From: JAUIAS01 sp030425395
GTDB taxonomy: Bacteria > Pseudomonadota > Alphaproteobacteria > Rhodobacterales > Rhodobacteraceae
DNA: 64,000 bases
NCBI GenBank assembly: GCA_043553855.1
Contig: CP121336.1
Location: 682,001-746,000, forward strand
Reading direction: 5' to 3'
Shown here: piece by piece, positions 61,866 through 64,000 of the stretch
Position numbering within the stretch: position 1 is the stretch's first letter
Layout: each line of letters starts with the position of its first letter
Program-made: the position numbers and the translations under genes
Notes under the pieces: model-generated
The model's input: only the letters and a program-made list of their open reading frames with translations
What the model was told of the DNA's origin: nothing
Database searches by the model: none

Positions 61866-62140
61866 GCGATCTTTGCAAAGGCCTGTGCGTTCGCGCATCC
61901 CGGCGGCGGTTCGCTGGCCTGTCCCGGTGTGTGTCCCAACCATTCGCCGCAGCGATCAAGGCAGGCGTGGTTCAGGCAGTTTTCGATCATCGCGCAATAC
62001 TGCCCGCGACACATCCGGCCTTCGGCCATTTCCTGCGCGAGGTTCAGCCCCAGCGCCCGCGCGACGCCCCGCACCATCCAGAAGGCACGGTCATGCTGAA
62101 CGGTCGTTTCTGGCCCGGCGTTTTCCTGATGCATTTTCAT
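61850..62140 (-). CDS. DUF6455-like cysteine-rich protein 3
   Basis: A 96-residue protein, last of three related genes in the leftward run. Cysteines at 44, 49, 55, 60, 64, 82 and 96, the core being CLNHACLDRC. The preceding helix GLNLAQEMAEGRM aligns with its two neighbours, where the C-x2-C-x5-C pattern is stricter. I relate it to DUF6455 by memory; its role is unknown, but several cysteines could hold a metal cluster. Its ATG overlaps the previous stop by four bases. Confidence 0.75.
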   Translation of the reverse strand: MKMHQENAGPETTVQHDRAFWMVRGVARALGLNLAQEMAEGRMCRGQYCAMIENCLNHACLDRCGEWLGHTPGQASEPPPGCANAQAFAKIAQRTC

Positions 62141-62403
62141 CCTGCCTTCCGCCTTTTCAGAGCCTCGAATTCACGGCGGTTCAAACAGGTGGCCGGTGCG
62201 CAAGGTGCCGCCTCGGTTCGGTCCATCCATTTGTCACATTTCGCCGCCCACTCGCAACCACGGCAGGTTCTGACCATATCGGCCCATTCGCGGGACGAAA
62301 GCTGGCCATCCTTGAAGGCCGACACGAGGTTCACCCCGATGCGGGAAGCCATACCCACCACTCTCCAGTAGTGTGCTCGTATCGTGCCCAACGGTCTGAT
62401 CAT
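62137..62403 (-). CDS. DUF6455-like cysteine-rich protein 2
   Basis: An 88-residue protein with cysteines at 47, 50, 56, 68 and 73, in the order C-x2-C-x5-C then C-x4-C (TCRGCEWAAKC, PCAPATC). It is related to the proteins on both sides by helix pattern (IGVNLVSAFKDGQLSSREW) and spacing. Its start overlaps the upstream stop as ATGA and its stop overlaps the downstream start. Function unknown; a small metal- or redox-binding protein is a fair guess. Confidence 0.78.
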   Translation of the reverse strand: MIRPLGTIRAHYWRVVGMASRIGVNLVSAFKDGQLSSREWADMVRTCRGCEWAAKCDKWMDRTEAAPCAPATCLNRREFEALKRRKAG

Positions 62404-62654
62404 TTGTTTCGTCCCATACGGTTAAAAAGCTCAGTATTGCGGCAATACGCAGGCGCACCAGAGCCTATGGAATGGTCCAGAACATATTCGCATCTGTCGG
62501 GGTTCAGGCAGCCAGCACAGCGGATCACTGCTTCGGACAGTTCCTCGAACTCCAAGCGGCCGCGAAGCACGGCCTCTTCCAAGTCGATCCCTATCCGTTC
62601 GGCCATGCGATCCACGAGAGCGGCGTGACGGCGGAAAATCGGATTGCTACTCAT
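62400..62654 (-). CDS. DUF6455-like cysteine-rich protein 1
   Basis: An 84-residue protein that is first of the three-gene run. Cysteines at 46, 49, 55 and 71 follow C-x2-C-x5-C-x15-C (RCAGCLNPDRC, AYCRN). The N-terminal helix IGIDLEEAVLRGRLEFEELS is shared in pattern with the other two. No signal peptide, so it is cytoplasmic. The ribosome-binding site is weak. Function unknown. Confidence 0.75.
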   Translation of the reverse strand: MSSNPIFRRHAALVDRMAERIGIDLEEAVLRGRLEFEELSEAVIRCAGCLNPDRCEYVLDHSIGSGAPAYCRNTELFNRMGRNK

Positions 62655-62735
62655 TACATTTCACTCGCTGTGTTACGCTTCACTTTACACACGCATGGTG
62701 AACACCAGAGCGAGGCACCGACGCCTTGATTCAGG

Positions 62736-63086
62736 TCAATTCAGGGCGGAAAGATAGTCGCGCACGCAGGTTTGCACGTGACGGAACCGATCTCCGCCCA
62801 GCTTTTTACCGCCATACCAACGGGTTACGACAACAAGATGGCCGGTCAGGTTTTCCCGTTCCAACATGCGCAAGATGACCGCACCCGCGCCGCTTTCGCC
62901 ATCATCGGCTTTGAGCCCGCCATTTGGCAGCAGTGCCGCCCATGTATTGTGAGTGGCCTTGGCATAGTTTTTGTCGGTCTTGAGATCGGCCAACGCCGCG
63001 TCGATTTCCGCGCGGCTGGTCACCGGCGCACCGCTGACCGCGTATTTTGATCCCTTGTCCGTCAGGATGATCCCAAGCCGACGCAT
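62736..63086 (-). CDS. YigZ/IMPACT-like protein
   Basis: A 116-residue protein resembling the N-terminal domain of YigZ/IMPACT. ADDGESGAGAVILRMLE and VVVTRWYGGKKLGGDRFRHV are the family signature. YigZ-type proteins bind nucleotides or RNA and their role is unsettled. This copy is shorter than E. coli YigZ (about 205 residues) and lacks its C-terminal domain, which fits short forms seen in alphaproteobacteria. The ATG at 63086 (MRRLGIIL) lies four bases after the M48 peptidase gene. Confidence 0.82.
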   Translation of the reverse strand: MRRLGIILTDKGSKYAVSGAPVTSRAEIDAALADLKTDKNYAKATHNTWAALLPNGGLKADDGESGAGAVILRMLERENLTGHLVVVTRWYGGKKLGGDRFRHVQTCVRDYLSALN

Positions 63087-63090
63087 CGGG

Positions 63091-63813
63091 TCAGCCTCGC
63101 AGTTCGGCCATCGTGTTGACCACTGTCTGATACCGCGCCGCGTTGGGCGGATGCGATCCAAGGAACCTGTTGCCGGGATCGGGGATGCGCGTAAAGAACC
63201 GTGCCCCGATCAGCGGATCATAGCCTGCCCGCAAGGCAATCACCGTGCCCAGCCTGTCGGCTTCAAGCTCGTATTCCTTGGAATAGGTGCGCGAGCCAAC
63301 GGTCGCGCCGATGCGCTGAGCGCTTTCCACCCCTGAGGTATCCAACCCTGTCAGCGCCGCCAGACCGCCGAGGATCACCGCGCCAGCGATGGCGTTGCGC
63401 TGTTGGCGGGGGATATGGCCCGCGATGTGATGCGCCGCTTCGTGCCCCATGACAAAGGCGAGTTCGTCGATGTTATGGGCCTCGCGGATCAGACTGGCGG
63501 TAAACGTGATCACCGGTCGCCCCGAGGGATCAAGGCTTTGAAACGCGTTTGACGGTGCGTCCGGGCGCGTGTCGACCTGAATGAGGTAGTCACAATTCAC
63601 GCCGCGCGTCAGGCGCGCGCATTCCTGTTCGGCAACTGGCTCGACGGTGCGGGCCACACGCGCAAAAGCCGCATCGGCCTGCGCCGCCGCCATGGGCGAC
63701 CCTGCAGAGGGCGCAGGCAGCGCCACCTGCGGTGCGGATTGCCCGCCCGATTGCGGAACGGACACGTCGCAGGCCGCCAGACCGAGAATCGCCAAGACCA
63801 CCATCCATCGCAT
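63091..63813 (-). CDS. M48-family zinc metallopeptidase lipoprotein
   Basis: A 240-residue lipoprotein peptidase, with signal ending in LAAC (Cys15). The zinc motif HEAAH is at residues 124-128, followed by ADR as third ligand region in YELEADRLG. This matches the M48 group (BepA/LoiP-like) that degrades misfolded envelope proteins. The ATG at 63813 is used; the longer frame to 63903 adds an unlikely cytoplasmic leader. It overlaps no gene and is followed by the YigZ-like gene on the same strand. Confidence 0.92.
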   Translation of the reverse strand: MRWMVVLAILGLAACDVSVPQSGGQSAPQVALPAPSAGSPMAAAQADAAFARVARTVEPVAEQECARLTRGVNCDYLIQVDTRPDAPSNAFQSLDPSGRPVITFTASLIREAHNIDELAFVMGHEAAHHIAGHIPRQQRNAIAGAVILGGLAALTGLDTSGVESAQRIGATVGSRTYSKEYELEADRLGTVIALRAGYDPLIGARFFTRIPDPGNRFLGSHPPNAARYQTVVNTMAELRG

Positions 63814-63940
63814 TGGGTCCGCCTTTCCATAATGCTTTGCGGCGTAAATCCTAACACAACGCCGCGCGGGGGCCAGCGCCTTCGTTTCTACTGCCTTCGT
63901 CACCCTTGCCTTTGCTCACCGGGGCGCGCAGGGTGGGTGC

Positions 63941-64000
63941 ATGTTTTCGATCGAACACGAATTTGATGCCACTGTCGTGACGCTTGTCGATGAGGGCGAA
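63941..64000 (+). CDS. Partial gene at window end
   Basis: The first 20 codons of a gene read MFSIEHEFDATVVTLVDEGE and run off the window. The frame is open and follows a GGGTGGGTGC stretch, but without more sequence the family cannot be named. It is divergent from the peptidase gene. Confidence 0.5.
   Translation, partial: MFSIEHEFDATVVTLVDEGE

Overview
The window is 64 kb of a high-GC alphaproteobacterial chromosome, most likely Rhodobacterales (Roseobacter/Rhodobacter group). The pointers are a GcrA cell-cycle regulator, a PccR-type short-chain acyl-CoA regulator beside propionyl-CoA carboxylase genes, a betI-betC-betA/cho choline island, DUF6455-like and DUF6497-like small proteins, and a short intergenic repeat (CTCCGG..GTATTTT) whose like I recall from this order. 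I saw no rRNA, tRNA, CRISPR array, intact insertion sequence or prophage. It reads as ordinary core chromosome with a few small lower-GC insertions.

Layout. 0.1-12.6 kb: propionyl-CoA assimilation (methylmalonyl-CoA mutase, pccA, pccB, PccR-like regulator) with small Rhodobacterales-type genes between; the mutase chaperone meaB lies apart at 37.7 kb. 12.6-13.7 kb: a YdcH-like protein and a secreted thermonuclease-like protein. 13.8-21.3 kb: choline-O-sulfate/choline use, with betI-betC-betA leftward and choX-(PD-(D/E)XK-like gene)-choW-choV rightward from a shared control region holding a perfect 14-bp palindrome. 21.3-24.9 kb: EamA and LysE exporters, a sterol-desaturase-family enzyme, NAD kinase. 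25-32 kb: glyA, a low-GC P-loop kinase, a DUF418-like membrane protein, a hydrolase, a rhodanese/DsrE pair, a PA14-type secreted protein. 32-38.7 kb: a 58-residue membrane protein, lepA, a small lipoprotein, a protein tyrosine phosphatase, a sirtuin, a periplasmic copper chaperone, rpmB, meaB. 38.9-45.2 kb: hrpB, gnd, argF-argD. 45.5-49.4 kb: EamA and MFS transporters, an ABC-2 permease, gcrA. 50-52 kb: a low-GC secreted protein, SseB and an Fe-S uracil-DNA glycosylase-like protein. 52.3-57.3 kb: capsule export (kpsT/kpsE-like) followed by KDO-8-phosphate synthase and a phosphohexomutase. 57.3-64 kb: AsmA, rimO, dgkA, a double CDGSH protein, a DCC thiol oxidoreductase, three tandem cysteine-rich DUF6455-like genes, a YigZ-like protein, an M48 metallopeptidase lipoprotein and the start of a further gene.

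How the genes work together. PccA/PccB make methylmalonyl-CoA from propionyl-CoA, the mutase converts it to succinyl-CoA, MeaB protects the mutase, and the PccR-like protein probably senses the acyl-CoA and acts at TTTGCAAA half-sites near pccB and its own gene. ChoXWV imports choline, BetC releases choline from choline sulfate, and BetA oxidises it; betB is not in the window. The kps/kdsA/phosphohexomutase run suggests a KDO-linked surface polysaccharide.

I found no convincing wholly new multi-gene system. The observations most worth a second look are the PD-(D/E)XK-like gene inside the choline importer operon, the three overlapping DUF6455-like paralogues, a terminator-like hairpin in the gcrA leader, and the dispersed intergenic repeat.
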